From: Chiua virens
Lineage: Eukaryota; Basidiomycota; Agaricomycetes; Boletales; Boletaceae
Direction: 5' to 3'
DNA length: 64,000 nucleotides
NCBI GenBank assembly: GCA_019787685.1
Contig: JAHNUO010000024.1
Location: 248,001-312,000, forward strand
Of the stretch, positions 11,901 to 22,700 are shown piece by piece; position 1 is the first letter of the stretch, and each line of letters starts with the position of its first letter. The notes beneath the pieces were generated by a model that ran no database searches, was not told the DNA's origin, and saw only the letters and a program-made list of their open reading frames with translations. Position numbers and translations under genes: made by a program.

Positions 11901-12781
11901 TTGGATTTCTGGGATGGACTCGAAGTCGGTGTTGCAAAAATCATGGAATATTATAGGTGTAGTTCAGATTCAGACACATATATCATGGCGATGTGTATGT
12001 GACCCAGCATTCTCCATTGACCTTGGATACTAATCTATATTGTCAAGTGTTGGACCCGGTTCAAAAAGCAAACCATATACGGCACTACTGGGGAAATGAG
12101 TTATATGAAAAGGCTATAAAACATGCCGAGACTCTGGTATGTACTCGACCTAAAACTGATTGCATAGACAGTTGCTAACTTTAAAGTACTGACTTAGTAC
12201 AAAGAGCAATATCTCGAGTTGAAAGGTAGTATGAAAGCAGTAGAGAAACCAAAGTCAGCTGTTGCTAAGAGTTCGTCAGTGTATGGAAAGCTTGGAAGAC
12301 TTATGCATGTGCTCTCTGACGACGAAGACGAAGACACCAGCAATGTGCAGCGGGGTAATGTAGCCATGCAGACCGGAATGGTGGATGCTCAGCAGCCATG
12401 GCTCGAAGACTTTCACAGATACCTCCAGTCCAAAGACCACCTCCCAGCAAACATGACGATCATTCAATGGTGGGGTCTTAATGCCGACAGATATCCAGTC
12501 TGGGCTTCACTCGCCAGCAACTACCTGTCAGTCATGGCGACATCCATTTCAAGCGAGCATGCCTTTTCTTCCGCTGGCATTACTATTAACAAGTGCCGCA
12601 ATCACCTCAAGCCCAATATTGTCGAAGCGCTTCAATGTGTCAAGTGTTTGATACGGCGTGACTTACTTTTTTGTAGTGATCCTTCAGTTGTGGCAGAGTC
12701 ATCACTGGGAGAGTTCAGTGACAGTATGCCTGCAGACTTGGAGGATGCATTGGGAAGGAATGAAGAAGGGGGGATATTGTA
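8931..12781 (+). pseudogene. hAT transposase, spliced, disrupted
   Basis: It begins at the Met at 8931. Exon 1 is S/P-rich and contains a KRK basic stretch, with a splice donor at about 9235. A BED-type zinc finger lies downstream: CKKC before an intron at about 10313, then WRHLERHH at about 10410-10433. The RNase-H-like part includes PVRWSSTFLMLERA at about 11594. The C-terminal dimerisation region (WWGLNADRYPVW, then SSEHAFSSAG at about 12550) ends at 12779-12781. Breaks: a solo LTR2 in a coding exon at 9531-10235, a TGA at about 10742-10744, and a TAA at about 11577. SSEHAFS differs from the usual SERxFS; the Arg is His here (CGT to CAT, a CpG change). It cannot make a full transposase. 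Confidence 0.85.
9531..10235 (-). repeat. Solo LTR2 inside the hAT transposase gene (copy 1)
   Basis: 705 bp, with TGTAG...CTACA ends. The flanks are GTGG (9527-9530) and GCGG (10236-10239), a 4-bp duplication with one C-to-T change. Removing it and one target copy restores an open exon leading into the BED finger. The same insertion is present in hAT copy 2 (56914-57618), so it predates the duplication. Confidence 0.9.
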
Positions 12782-13038
12782 ATGTTAGACTTGGACTCAG
12801 ACTCGGAGATGCCAGGAGCCACAGCAGATGAGGTTGATGATGACGACATTGTTGTGTTATGACTAGCAGCTACTAGCAGTAGTACTACTTTAAATTGTTA
12901 TTGATCTTGATAGTCTATTGAAGGTTACATGCTAGTACTAGCTACAGTACACAGGCCCAGGTCAGGCCCGAGCCCGACCCAGGCCTGACCTGATCCCTGG
13001 AAAGCCTGGCCTGACCTAGGGCTTTGAGCCCAACCCGG

Positions 13039-13743
13039 TGTAGGAGTTAGATACTCCCTACGGTTGTAGGATACATTTTCCTCGCTCTTCATCATGTCAT
13101 ATCATCTCCCATCTTATCCGCCATCGACTTCGTGCCAGCCCAGTTTCATTCCTAGCGTTTACAGATCATCCGAATCCAATCCGAGTCCAATCCAAGTCAA
13201 CGCAATCCAATCCGGTTCTTTCGTACGTATTCCACTTCATCTGATTTGACTTGTTCTACTCGATTTGGCCTTATTAAGGTCATTACGATCCTAACACCTT
13301 TCCTTTCTTTGTCATCTACAAGGTTTGACACTCCTTCTTTCCATACTCACCCTATGTCAATCCTGTACACTTACTTAGGGTCGGATTACCTTTAACAGTC
13401 CTGGGTTATGCCCAGGACTATAAAACCATGTTTCTAACACAAAAATATTGTCTTTCTGCGTTCAGGAGATCTCCTGTTTACTCTCCCGTGTGTGAGTGAG
13501 CTGGATAGTTTCTCTTTTACTTCGTCCTATCGTTCCTCGGCGTCTCATCTACTCAAATCAATACTCTCATCGCCTTGCCTCCACCCGGATACTTTTACAT
13601 CAACCGCTTTTCATTCCGGATTGTCCAGCAGCCTCTAGGACTCTTAGACAAACCTGAATCCATCATCCCTTCAAACATAACCCCCCTTGGGACGAACCTA
13701 TCGCCCCACCTTTCTTCTTATCACCTATCATTACTTTTCTACA
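13039..13743 (+). repeat. LTR2 at the right end of hAT copy 1
   Basis: 705 bp, starting TGTAGGAGTTAG and ending CTTTTCTACA. It abuts the hAT subterminal sequence at the same base as in copy 2, where it is the 5' LTR of a complete LTR2 element. Here the internal region is missing, and the LTR is followed by a leader fragment in the opposite orientation, so a deletion or recombination occurred. Confidence 0.85.
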
Positions 13744-14012
13744 TCGTGACCTTCATAGCTAAGGGTGGATGTATCATGAGACACGGAGGAAGGGTTAGTA
13801 ATGGTACAGGGGTGCGAGCAGGGTGAACGGGGACTAAAAGTCAGAAGGTATCGTAACTGGATCCGAAAAAAATAAGGTTTGTGAAACCGGATAAGGCACA
13901 AGTCGGGGACAGGTGTAGGCGAGGTGCGCGGCAAAATGAAGGAAAAGCAGTAGGAGAGCAAAGACATCCGAATCCGAACCTTCTGAAACCACCCCTCGCG
14001 GTGGGCTCCAGT
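13744..14012 (-). mobile_element. Leader fragment of an LTR2-family element
   Basis: It matches 53,138-53,405 of the complete LTR2 element. On the minus strand it starts with the shared primer-binding-site region TGGAGCCCACCGCGAGGGG directly after the LTR. It is the 5' leader of the interrupted element whose 5' LTR is at 14013-23782. Confidence 0.8.
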
Positions 14013-14521
14013 TGTAGAAAAGTAAAATGGGGTAAGAAGAAAGGTAGGGCGATAGGTTCATCCCAAGGGGGGTTATATTTGAAGGAATGATGGATTCAGG
14101 TTTGTCTGAGAGTCCTAGAGGCTGCTGGACAATCCGGAATGAAAAGCAGTCAATGTAAAAGTATCCGGGTGGAGGCAAGGCGATGAGAGTATTGATTCGA
14201 GTAGATGAGATGCAGAGGAACAATAGGACGAGGTAAAAGAGAAACTATCCAGCTCACTCACACATGGGAGAGTAAACAGGAGATCTCCTGAACGCAGAAA
14301 GACAATATTTTTGTGTTAGAAACATGGTTTTATAGTCCTGGGCATAACCCAGGACTGTTAAAGGTAATCCGACCCTAAGTAAGTGTACAGGATCGACATA
14401 GGGTGAGTATGCTAAGAAGGAGTGTCAAACCTTGTAGATGACAAAGAAAGGAAAGGTGTTAGGATAGTAATGACCTTAATAAGGCCAAATCGAGTAGAAC
14501 AAGTCAAATCGGATGAAGCGG

Positions 14522-15406
14522 TGTAGGAGTCAATGACCCCTTGAGGTGATAAACCTGTGTTCCCACTTTGTTTACAGGATGCCCGGATTGCCCATATTGA
14601 TTGTCCTATCTGTCCATCGTGGTCCCGTGTCCATCTGAGTGGATCCAACCCATATTTGTATGTTTTGTTCTTCGTTCCTACACGTTTTCGCGCGAGGTGA
14701 CCGAATCGGGTTGCTCGATCGGGATCGCACGACGTACACTAATCAACTCTCTTTTTGTCCAAGTTCTATTTTATTTCGTACCTTCTTAGATTTTTTTTAG
14801 ACGGTTCCATGTTATCGACACGTATCCGATTGGTTACAAGGAACGGATAGTCAGGTCGTACGACGTTTTAAAGGTAGTCCATTGATTCACGGATCAAACC
14901 TTATCCCATCTTGACAGAACATTGTTTTCCTTTTCACAGGTCAATCTCCATGAGAGTCGGCTCCATATACATACGCTTTCCTTATTTATTTGATACTTTA
15001 TCCGCTGTAAAAGTCCTGGGGAATACCTGAGACTATAAAATTTGTGTTTGTAAATGAAAATTTCATCTTTCAATCCCCGTTTTCTCTCGTGTTCTAAGTC
15101 GCCTCGCCCGTTTATCTATCTATTCTATCTGCCCTTACTCATACTCGATCACCGTTGTGCTCGAGTCTCTGCCTTGTCACCGAACTATCCGACTGTCCGC
15201 GCTTTGGCCGGTTTTGTCGACCTTCATACGATTTCACCCGGGAACGCGTCCGGATTGCTTTCAAAGCTCTTGTCAACGCCTTGACACTTCGTCTCCAACC
15301 TCAGAACCCCTTGGGACGAGTCATACTTGCGCCCATCCCTTTTCTTTCTATCTGACAGTTCTACTAACCCTGTTCCTGTCACACCAGCCCGTTCTTTATT
15401 TCTTCA
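14522..15406 (+). repeat. 5' LTR of the LTR3 element
   Basis: It starts TGTAGGAGTCAATGACC and ends TTTATTTCTTCA. A TATA-like ACTATAAAATTTG lies at about 15031-15043 and may be the promoter. No further regulatory claims can be made from sequence. Confidence 0.9.
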
Positions 15407-15427
15407 ACTGGAGCCCACCGCGAGGGG
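15407..15427 (+). other. Primer-binding-site region
   Basis: The sequence right after the LTR contains TGGAGCCCACCGCGAGGGG. The same 19 bases follow the LTR in the LTR2 family (minus strand about 53,385-53,405 and about 13,992-14,012). Position and conservation across two families support a tRNA primer site; the tRNA was not identified. Confidence 0.65.
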
Positions 15428-15878
15428 TGCTTTTTAGGTTGTCAGGACGAGATCACTCAGGCCTACACCAGAGCGACTAGAGGTAGACGAGCTACTCTCA
15501 AGTCTTAGAAATCCGGATATCTCTGCCAATACCGAGCTTTTTACTTCGGTTACCCTGGATAGAGCGCAGCATAACCGCATTGACTCCTTCACACTACATT
15601 CACCCGATTCACCCGTTGTCCTGGGGGGTTTTACTAATTTTCCTTCTGAACCGGAAGCCTCCTTTACTCGATACTGTTCACCCAACCCTGATCTATCTCC
15701 TCTAACAACTCTTCCTTTGTTACCATCCTCACATTCCTCTACCCCTTCTAAACCATCTTCTAAATCCTCTTCCTCCGTTTCTTTATCTTCTCTACTTAAC
15801 CCGTCCCCTACATCCCCTTCTTGAACCATATCGTCACCTTCGCTACCGTCTTGTCCTACCCCACCTCCACAGAACCTG

Positions 15879-18149
15879 ATGGCGCAACAACCCTTCCAGA
15901 TGCCTTTACGAGGCACACCCAATGCCCCTAAATTTGACGGAAAAACACCGTCCGAGTTACCGCGTTACCTGGAGGACATAGAATTCCTTGGCAACGCGGT
16001 TGGTCTTACCCCAACGAACAAGGTAAAAGCTGCGTTATGCTACGCGGCCCTAGATGAAGCCGAGGTCTGGCAAACCCTGCTGGAAACAACGGCCAACCCG
16101 ATGGATTGGGATGCATTCGTGTCAGCGGTTAAAAAACTATACCCCGGATGTGATGGTACGAACCGATATGGTCACGCAGACCTAGAGTACTTGGCTCAGA
16201 AGTGTCATGGCGGGCAGATGCATAACCAGGATGAGCTCGGGGAATATACTCGAGCATTCCGTAAGGTCTCTTCCGTATTAATTGCTGACCAAAAAATCTC
16301 AGACATTGACCATAATGGCCTATACCTAAACGGGTTCCCACCTGAGCTACAGCGGGAGATCTGTGACCGGTTACGCATCATACTACCAGATCACCACCCT
16401 AATGACCCATATTCCATGGATGATTCCACGAAGGCGGCCACTTTTCTCCTAACGGGTTCTACATTTCGCCCGACATTCACCCCCATGCTCAGTCCCCCCC
16501 CGTTCACCTCTACATATCAACCGCCACGTCAACCAGCTCAAATACCCGCACCACCCACATCAACGTATCGACCAACCGCACCTATTCCCTCATACTCGCC
16601 GGCTCCAACAGTGAAGGTAGAGACAAACCAAACCTCACGTACTTCGTCCGCTTGCAAGTTCTGCGGTGGACCCGGCCATTATATGCGTTCTTGCCCCATC
16701 TGCATCGAATACCTCAATACGGCGAAGGTGGTCAGAGGGTCTGATAACAAGCTCTACATGCCGGACGGCTCTAACATCCCTCAAGCGCCGGGCGGACAAT
16801 GTTTCAAGGACAGTGTCGACTACGCATGGGCTAATAGCCAACCAGTTCACCCCCCTGTCGCATCCACGTCATCCAGCAGTACTACCAGGGACTTACCCCC
16901 ACATATCACGGCAGGCATTCTATCATCCGCGCATCTGGGAACACCAGCGGTCCTAGACATCGAACCGGCCGCCTTTGCACTCACGGAAACGGACAAGGAA
17001 ACCGAACCTCTATCCGTAGTAGCTGACCTGGATTTCCAGCCCTACATTGCACAGGCTTGGGCTACGTTCCAGGCAGATAAGGCAACCAAGGAAAAGGGTA
17101 AACATGTCCGGTTTGACGGCGTATATATGCCACCTCGGAAACTAAACAGTCGGTCGGCCACAGTGTCTGAGGAGATCATCTCGCCAGAGTTACAGACCGT
17201 CAAAGAAGCTAACCCCAAATCATCATCATCATCTATGCCATCACGCTCCCTACTGGCCTCATCACCCGCACCTGCATCCGCAATAGCCAGACTGTCCAGT
17301 TCTTCTTCTTCTAGTCGTGCCAACGACAATAGCAATCCTCCTTACCGCGCAGCACAAACTAACCCTTCGTTTAACCCTACGATGCAATATAGGTACTCGT
17401 TTCCACTCGAGGATGACTTAGCTCCACAACGAGTGTTGGACCGAGTCCTGGATACGAGCATACCCGTGCCCGTTAAAGATTTATTTGCGGTAGCACCAGA
17501 GTTCCAAAAGCAATTTCAGGACCTTACCACCACTAAACAAGTAACGACTAACCTATCCACTCAGGCTGTGCAGGTAAACGAGCTCGTGGGTCTCGACCCA
17601 TTTGCAATTGAACGCGAATACGGCGACTGGATAAACAGAAACGATGACGGACTCATAGTGGCGCATCACAGTCTTCCCCTTCGGTCAATCGAGGCCAAGA
17701 TAGGAGAATCTGGAAGACCCATCCGATGCATCTTGGACTCTGGGTCCGAGATTGTCGCGATGCCCAAACGTATCTGGGAGACACTCGGTATCCCAATTCG
17801 GTCGGATCACACGATGAATATGTCATCCGCCAACACAAGCGTTGACAAAACAGTGGGGGTACTGGAGAACCTATCCGTAGACTTTGGTATGGGTGAAGTG
17901 ATGCTTCAGGTCCAGATTCTGGCCAGGGCAAACTTTGATCTATTGCTCAGACGACCGTTTCATTGTCTTATGAGTGCGACTACTGATGATTACCCGGATG
18001 GAGCACAGATGATTACGCTGCGTGACCCTAACACAGGGAAGCAATTCTCTTTGTCTACTCGGGCGTGGACGGAAGGATGCCCCCATTGCCGAGAAAAGAA
18101 ACAGTGTAACAGCCATCAGACTGTCATCAAAATGGACTTGGGTTTTTAG
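15879..18149 (+). CDS. Gag-protease polyprotein of the LTR3 element
   Basis: 756 codons, intact. Residues about 1-200 form the capsid-type gag domain (YLEDIEFLGNAVGL, LYPGCDG, LGEYTRAFRKVSS). A Pro/Ser/Thr-rich linker follows. A CCHC zinc knuckle, CKFCGGPGHYMRSC, is at about 258-271. A long low-complexity section leads to a retropepsin with active site ILDSGSE at about residue 619. The start at 15879 is the first Met leading the conserved gag sequence. The 3' end has the heptamer GGGTTTT directly before the TAG, and the pol frame opens at -1 from there. Homologous gag lies at 52,261-53,148. Likely translated as Gag-Pro with occasional readthrough to Pol. Confidence 0.9.
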   Translation: MAQQPFQMPLRGTPNAPKFDGKTPSELPRYLEDIEFLGNAVGLTPTNKVKAALCYAALDEAEVWQTLLETTANPMDWDAFVSAVKKLYPGCDGTNRYGHADLEYLAQKCHGGQMHNQDELGEYTRAFRKVSSVLIADQKISDIDHNGLYLNGFPPELQREICDRLRIILPDHHPNDPYSMDDSTKAATFLLTGSTFRPTFTPMLSPPPFTSTYQPPRQPAQIPAPPTSTYRPTAPIPSYSPAPTVKVETNQTSRTSSACKFCGGPGHYMRSCPICIEYLNTAKVVRGSDNKLYMPDGSNIPQAPGGQCFKDSVDYAWANSQPVHPPVASTSSSSTTRDLPPHITAGILSSAHLGTPAVLDIEPAAFALTETDKETEPLSVVADLDFQPYIAQAWATFQADKATKEKGKHVRFDGVYMPPRKLNSRSATVSEEIISPELQTVKEANPKSSSSSMPSRSLLASSPAPASAIARLSSSSSSSRANDNSNPPYRAAQTNPSFNPTMQYRYSFPLEDDLAPQRVLDRVLDTSIPVPVKDLFAVAPEFQKQFQDLTTTKQVTTNLSTQAVQVNELVGLDPFAIEREYGDWINRNDDGLIVAHHSLPLRSIEAKIGESGRPIRCILDSGSEIVAMPKRIWETLGIPIRSDHTMNMSSANTSVDKTVGVLENLSVDFGMGEVMLQVQILARANFDLLLRRPFHCLMSATTDDYPDGAQMITLRDPNTGKQFSLSTRAWTEGCPHCREKKQCNSHQTVIKMDLGF
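18140..18146 (+). promoter_or_regulatory. Candidate -1 ribosomal frameshift site
   Basis: G GGT TTT fits the X_XXY_YYZ slippery rule and is followed at once by the gag-pro stop TAG (18147-18149). A -1 slip enters the frame that stays open from 18150 and carries RT, RNase H and integrase. A downstream pseudoknot was not assessed. Confidence 0.6.
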
Positions 18150-21100
18150 CTATCGATGATCCGTATACCAATCAGGGAGATTTCAATCTTCTATCCGCAT
18201 CACATCCAGTTTCGTTTTTTTTTAAACCGTCATTCATTTCATCTCTCTATTTCCCGACTTCTTACACACGGCTTCCGCCTCTTTCAATCGGACCAGTCCC
18301 GCCTTCGGCCGATTACTCATTTTTGTCATCCACACGTACAGACCCTAATCCGGACGTTCTTTCCGCTATCACTTCCGTTTATTCGTATGATACCATTTCG
18401 CATGTGCTGATTTATAAACCGGTAGCACGTAAAGTTCGGTCGGTAGTTGTTCCTACCGGGGAGGAGTTTCGTATCACGCGATCTCTGCCAGACGATCCTA
18501 TCGCCGGACTGAAACCTTTACCTACTCATCCACCTGACTTTACCCCTGGACAACGTTTCACACAGGAACATGCTGATGCTTTAGATCTTGACCCGGCTAA
18601 CTGGCTATGGCCAGAAGAAGTCAAATTAATCTGATGGATCGTCCGTGAACACGAAACGGCCTTTGCTTGGATACCGACCGAGCGGGGCCGTCTCCTCGAA
18701 CAATATTTTCCCCCTGTCAAAATTCCTACCATACCTCATACACCTTGGATACTGCGAAACATCCCAGTTCCCCCTGCAATGTGGGCTGACACAATCCAGA
18801 TTATCAAGGACCGGATTGCGTCCGGTGTGTATGAACCCTCGACATCTGCCTATCGATCGCGGTGGTTTTGCATCCTAAAACAGGACGGTAAATCGCTATG
18901 ACTCGTCCACGACTTGCAGCCGCTGAACGCAGTCACAATCTGTGACTCTTCTACCCCACCCCTCATCGAACACTTTGCGGAATCTTTTGCCGGATATGCA
19001 GTATACGGGATGATGGACTTGTTTGCCGGATACGACCAACGTCCATTACACCTGGATTCACGCGACCTCACCACTTTCAACAGTCCAATGGGTCCGCACT
19101 GGCTCACTATGGTACCCATGGGGTACACAAACGTGGTACAAATCTATCAGGCCGACATGTCGTTTATTTTGCAGGACGAGATACCTCGTTATACCTATCC
19201 ATTCATAGATGATCTGCTGGTCAAAACAGTCTCAACCTGCTACCAAAATTCGGATGGCTCTTATGAAACCATCGCAGAAAATCCGGGTATTCGTTGCTTC
19301 ATCTGGGAGCACCTCCTCATAGTCCATCGCATCCTACAACGACTACAAAACGTCGGAGTAACGGTATCCGCTAAGAAATTCGTACTTGCAGCACCAGACG
19401 TGACCATAGTCGGACACAAGTGTACGGCTGATGGCCGTATCCCTCATGAGAAGAAGGTACAAAAAATCCGCGACTGGCCCGAGTGTCAGAACCTTACGCA
19501 AGTACGCGGATTCTTAGGTGTGTGCGGTGTTCTTCGAATTTTCATCAAAAATTTTGCTACGATTGCTCGACCGTTGGTCAACTTGACCCGAAAGAGCGTC
19601 TCATTCGAATGGGGAGAACCCCAACAAATTGCTATGCTGTGTCTCAAGGATGTGATCTGTCACTCCCCTGCTCTTCGTCGCCTGGATTACGAATCCGGGA
19701 ACGAGGTTATCCTTGCAGTGGATACGTCGTACATCGCGGTTGGCTATATCTTGTCGCAGGAAGGAGATGACGGCAAGAGGTACCTGAACCGCTTCGGTTC
19801 AATTAGTCTCACAGAGGTCGAGAGCCGCTACTCTCAGGCCAAACTGGAGCTGTATGGATTGTTCCGCGCTTTGCGAGCAGTCCGGATATTCGTGTTCGGT
19901 GTTGCCAATTTCACAGTGGAAGTCGATGTGAAATACGTTAAGGGTATGATCAATAACCCGGACCTCCAGCCCAATGCGACCATTAATAGGTGGATCGCAG
20001 GCATTTTGTTATTCAATTTTTGCCTCGTTCACGTCCCTGCTACCCGACATACTGGCGCAGACGGACTCTCTCGTCGTCCACCATCTGAGAATGACCCTCC
20101 CGAAGAGGATGATTTCGAGGATTGGTTGGACCAAGCATATTCCTTCTCTATGGCATTGTTAAACGACCGGTTGTCACCACCGGGTCGGTTTGCTCACATT
20201 AACAGACATTCCATCACACATTCCTTCCAATCCGTATCTGTATTTGTTTCTCCTATGGCAGAACCGGCAGAACCAGAACCGGTTATCCCCCGCTCCCCCA
20301 AAGCTCTGGCAAAAGAAGCACGCATTGATCAGATTCGCCTATTCCTCGACAACCGGGTCCATCCTCCGGATTTGACAGATCGCAACTTCACCTCCTTCGT
20401 TAATTCTGCGACCCGGTTCTTCCTTCTAAACGGATCTCTCTATCGTCGAGAACCGCATGGCAGACACCAGTTAGTCGTGCCAAGAGAACGCCGTTACGGA
20501 CTCATTAAGGAGGTGCATGACAACCTTGGACACAAAGGCGTCTTCTCGGTTCGGACACGGTTACTGCTACGTTTCTGGTGGCCTCTGCTCATCGATGACG
20601 TCAAATAGTATACCCGTACCTGCCACGAGTGTCAAATTCGACAGACATAGAAGTTTCATATTCCTCCTACTGTACCAGTTATGGGCGGGCTATTTCACAA
20701 TGTCCACATCGACACGATGGTAATGCCTCGATCAGGTGGATACTGGTATATTGTACAGGCCCGATGCGCTCTTACTGCGTATCCTGAATGGCGCATGTTG
20801 CGATCCGAGAATGCGTCCTCCATCACATCTTTTATTTTCGAAGACATCCTATGCCATTGGGGAGCCGTCTCTGAGCTCATTACGGACAACAGTCCGGCAT
20901 TTGTACAGGCACTCGACAACTTGGCTACCCGATATGGTATCCACCATATCCGGATTTCCCCTTACAACTCTCAGGCGAATGGCATTGTCGAACGGCATCA
21001 TCTCGATGTCCGGGAGGCCATCGTCAAAAGTACCCTGGGAGGGGAAGTTCGCTGGCCAACGATCGCTCACTCCGTTTTCTGGGCCGAACACGTCACTATA

Positions 21101-21685
21101 CTCAAAGCAACCGGTCTTTCGCCATACTTTATGGTACATGGTGTCGAGCCGCTTTTTCTGTTCGATTTATCAGAGGCAACATTTCTCGTTCCCGTTCCTA
21201 ATGCTGACCCAGTTTCTAGCGAAAGCTTGATAGCTTGGAGAGCTCGTCAGCTCCAAAAGTGTCAAACAGATATCGATTCTATCCGAGAATGCGTCTTGGC
21301 ATCACGGTTTGCGTCCCTTAAAGATTTTGAGGCACGACTCAAGAACCGGATACGGACGAAAGAGTTTAGTTCGGGTGACCTCATCTTGGTTCGAAATACG
21401 CGGATTGAGAAGGAGCTGAACTGGAAAACGAAGCCATGCTACCTCGGTCCAATGGTGGTCCTTCGCAGGACTACTGGAGGATCGTATCTGCTAGCCGAGT
21501 TGGACGGCGCCATTTCGAAACTGAGGTATGCGGTGTTTCACTTGCTACCTTACTTTCCACGGATGAAAATCACTATTCCGGTTACTGAACTGACCAGAAT
21601 AGGCGATGAGGAATATGACCACTCTGATGCTGAGGAAGATGTTGAGTACGAAGATGAAGATGAGGGCAATGTCTCGCAAGACTAG
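18150..21685 (+). pseudogene. Pol polyprotein of the LTR3 element (RT, RNase H, integrase), four stops
   Basis: A single frame runs from the frameshift site to 21685. RT motifs: ILKQDGKSL, LVHDLQPLN, MMDLFAGYDQ, and catalytic FIDD at about 19,202. The lineage-specific insertion SYETIAENPGIRCF follows, then VRGFLGVCGVLRIF. RNase H: ILAVDTSY, KLELYGLFRAL. Integrase zinc domain: HDNLGHKGVFS, CHECQIRQ; core residues: HIDTMVMP, ITDNSPAF, NGIVERHH. Stops: TGA 18632-18634, TGA 18899-18901, TAG 20606-20608, TAG 20648-20650. Both TGAs fit CGA to TGA. All catalytic residues I could check are kept, so the decay is recent. The downstream 21686-22043 is non-coding. Confidence 0.88.
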
Positions 21686-22043
21686 CCTTCTGTCGTTACC
21701 GCCCCCCTTATACTGCCCGATACGTATTTATTCTATCCTGGGTTTAGTCCAGTGCTCTCTATTTCACCCCGGGTTTCGTCCGGTGTACTTGATTTCGAAG
21801 AAAAATGATATCCAAGCAAATAAAAAAGTCTTACGATACCCCATAGAACTTCACTCACTCACATCCTCTGCTTTCTCGCTCAGTCAGACCGAAAAGATCT
21901 AAAAACTGTAGATAAAGAAAAAACCAGAAAAACAGAAAAACAGACGCCCATCCATTTCCCCTCCTGCCCAAACGAACTAATACCTAGATTTTTGTCTTCG
22001 AATGCGTGATGGGGCACATGCACGTTTTGACCTGGTGATAGTT

Positions 22044-22539
22044 TTACCAATCCGCTTTCGACCGATATAGACGATAAAGGCTACAAAAGTAGGCAAAGAC
22101 GCGATAGATGACCGAAGAAAACAACGTTGCCTTGCCTGAAGCGGCTTGTTGTCTCTGAGCGTCCGCGCGTTGAGCTACTTCCCCCTGCCATCTACGAAAA
22201 AACGTGGTTGCTTCACGCATCGTCTTCACTGTCTCGTCGCTGAGGCGGCAGGAAACTCCGTGCGATTTAGCCTGGCTAAGGGCGGTATTTAGATGCTCCT
22301 ACAAGTCCGGTTAATACCCGACCAACCCTAAGAAATTCGCAAAGTACCAAAGCCCATTGCCACTCCTGGCACCATCCCTCCTGTTCTTCTTGAAGCTCCT
22401 CCTTATCATCCGGCACCGCCAGCACCACAGCCGCAATCCGATCCTTTCCTTGTGTGAGGTCCTTCTCAACCTTGACAGTCGCCTCATCGATGGGAGAGTC
22501 TGCAAATGCAAGGATGGAGTCGAGGGACGTAAGAGACAT
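22044..22539 (-). CDS. Spliced antisense accessory gene inside the LTR3 element
   Basis: It starts at 22539, 162 bp inside the 3' LTR, on the strand opposite to gag-pol. Exon 1 is 22539-22348 (64 codons). A 49-nt GT-AG intron spans 22347-22299, and exon 2 is 22298-22044 (84 codons plus TAA). Exon 1 contains the block PDDKEELQEEQEGWCQEW; exon 2 starts EHLNTALSQAK. The same two blocks, with the intron at the same place, occur in the LTR2 element at 49,236-49,709 (PDDREDLAEEQTMWREEW, then KHLSDCLRQAR). Conservation of sequence, splice position and distance to the LTR argues for a real gene. The C-terminus ends in a hydrophobic stretch (VFAYFCSLYRLY) and lacks the Zn2Cys6 part seen in LTR2. Function unknown. 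Confidence 0.65.
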
Positions 22540-22700
22540 GGTGACAAGTAGCAAAGCAGGAGGAGAGTAAACTTGTTGAAAGAATGGACGACCAACGCGA
22601 GGCTTTAATGCGTGGCCGATCCCAGTCACTGGTTCAAGGTCAGCGTTCGCGGGTGTCACGTGACTGACTGAGGACAGTCAGTATTCAAGTCCTTGTCGGG

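Larger units (their letters stand above)
8674..13038 (+). mobile_element. hAT transposon, copy 1 (right end lost)
   Basis: The left terminus is TAGTGATGTGCAAGGC followed by GC-rich GGGCT/GCCC repeats. The right side keeps the matching subterminal repeats but stops at CAACCCGG, where an LTR2 begins (13039). Copy 2 (54111-58475, inverted) is nearly identical over its length, including a solo LTR2 at the same internal site. The 8 bases left of the element are CTGACTGC; the right target copy is missing, probably because of a deletion. Confidence 0.85.

Noticed and set aside
15434..15922. 162-codon minus-strand ORF over the LTR3 leader
   Set aside because: Shadow of the leader and gag start; acidic low-complexity, with no counterpart in the LTR2 leader.
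21606..21902. Short plus-strand ORF after LTR3 pol
   Set aside because: Overlaps the end of integrase in another frame, with no conserved content; the conserved block here is non-coding.
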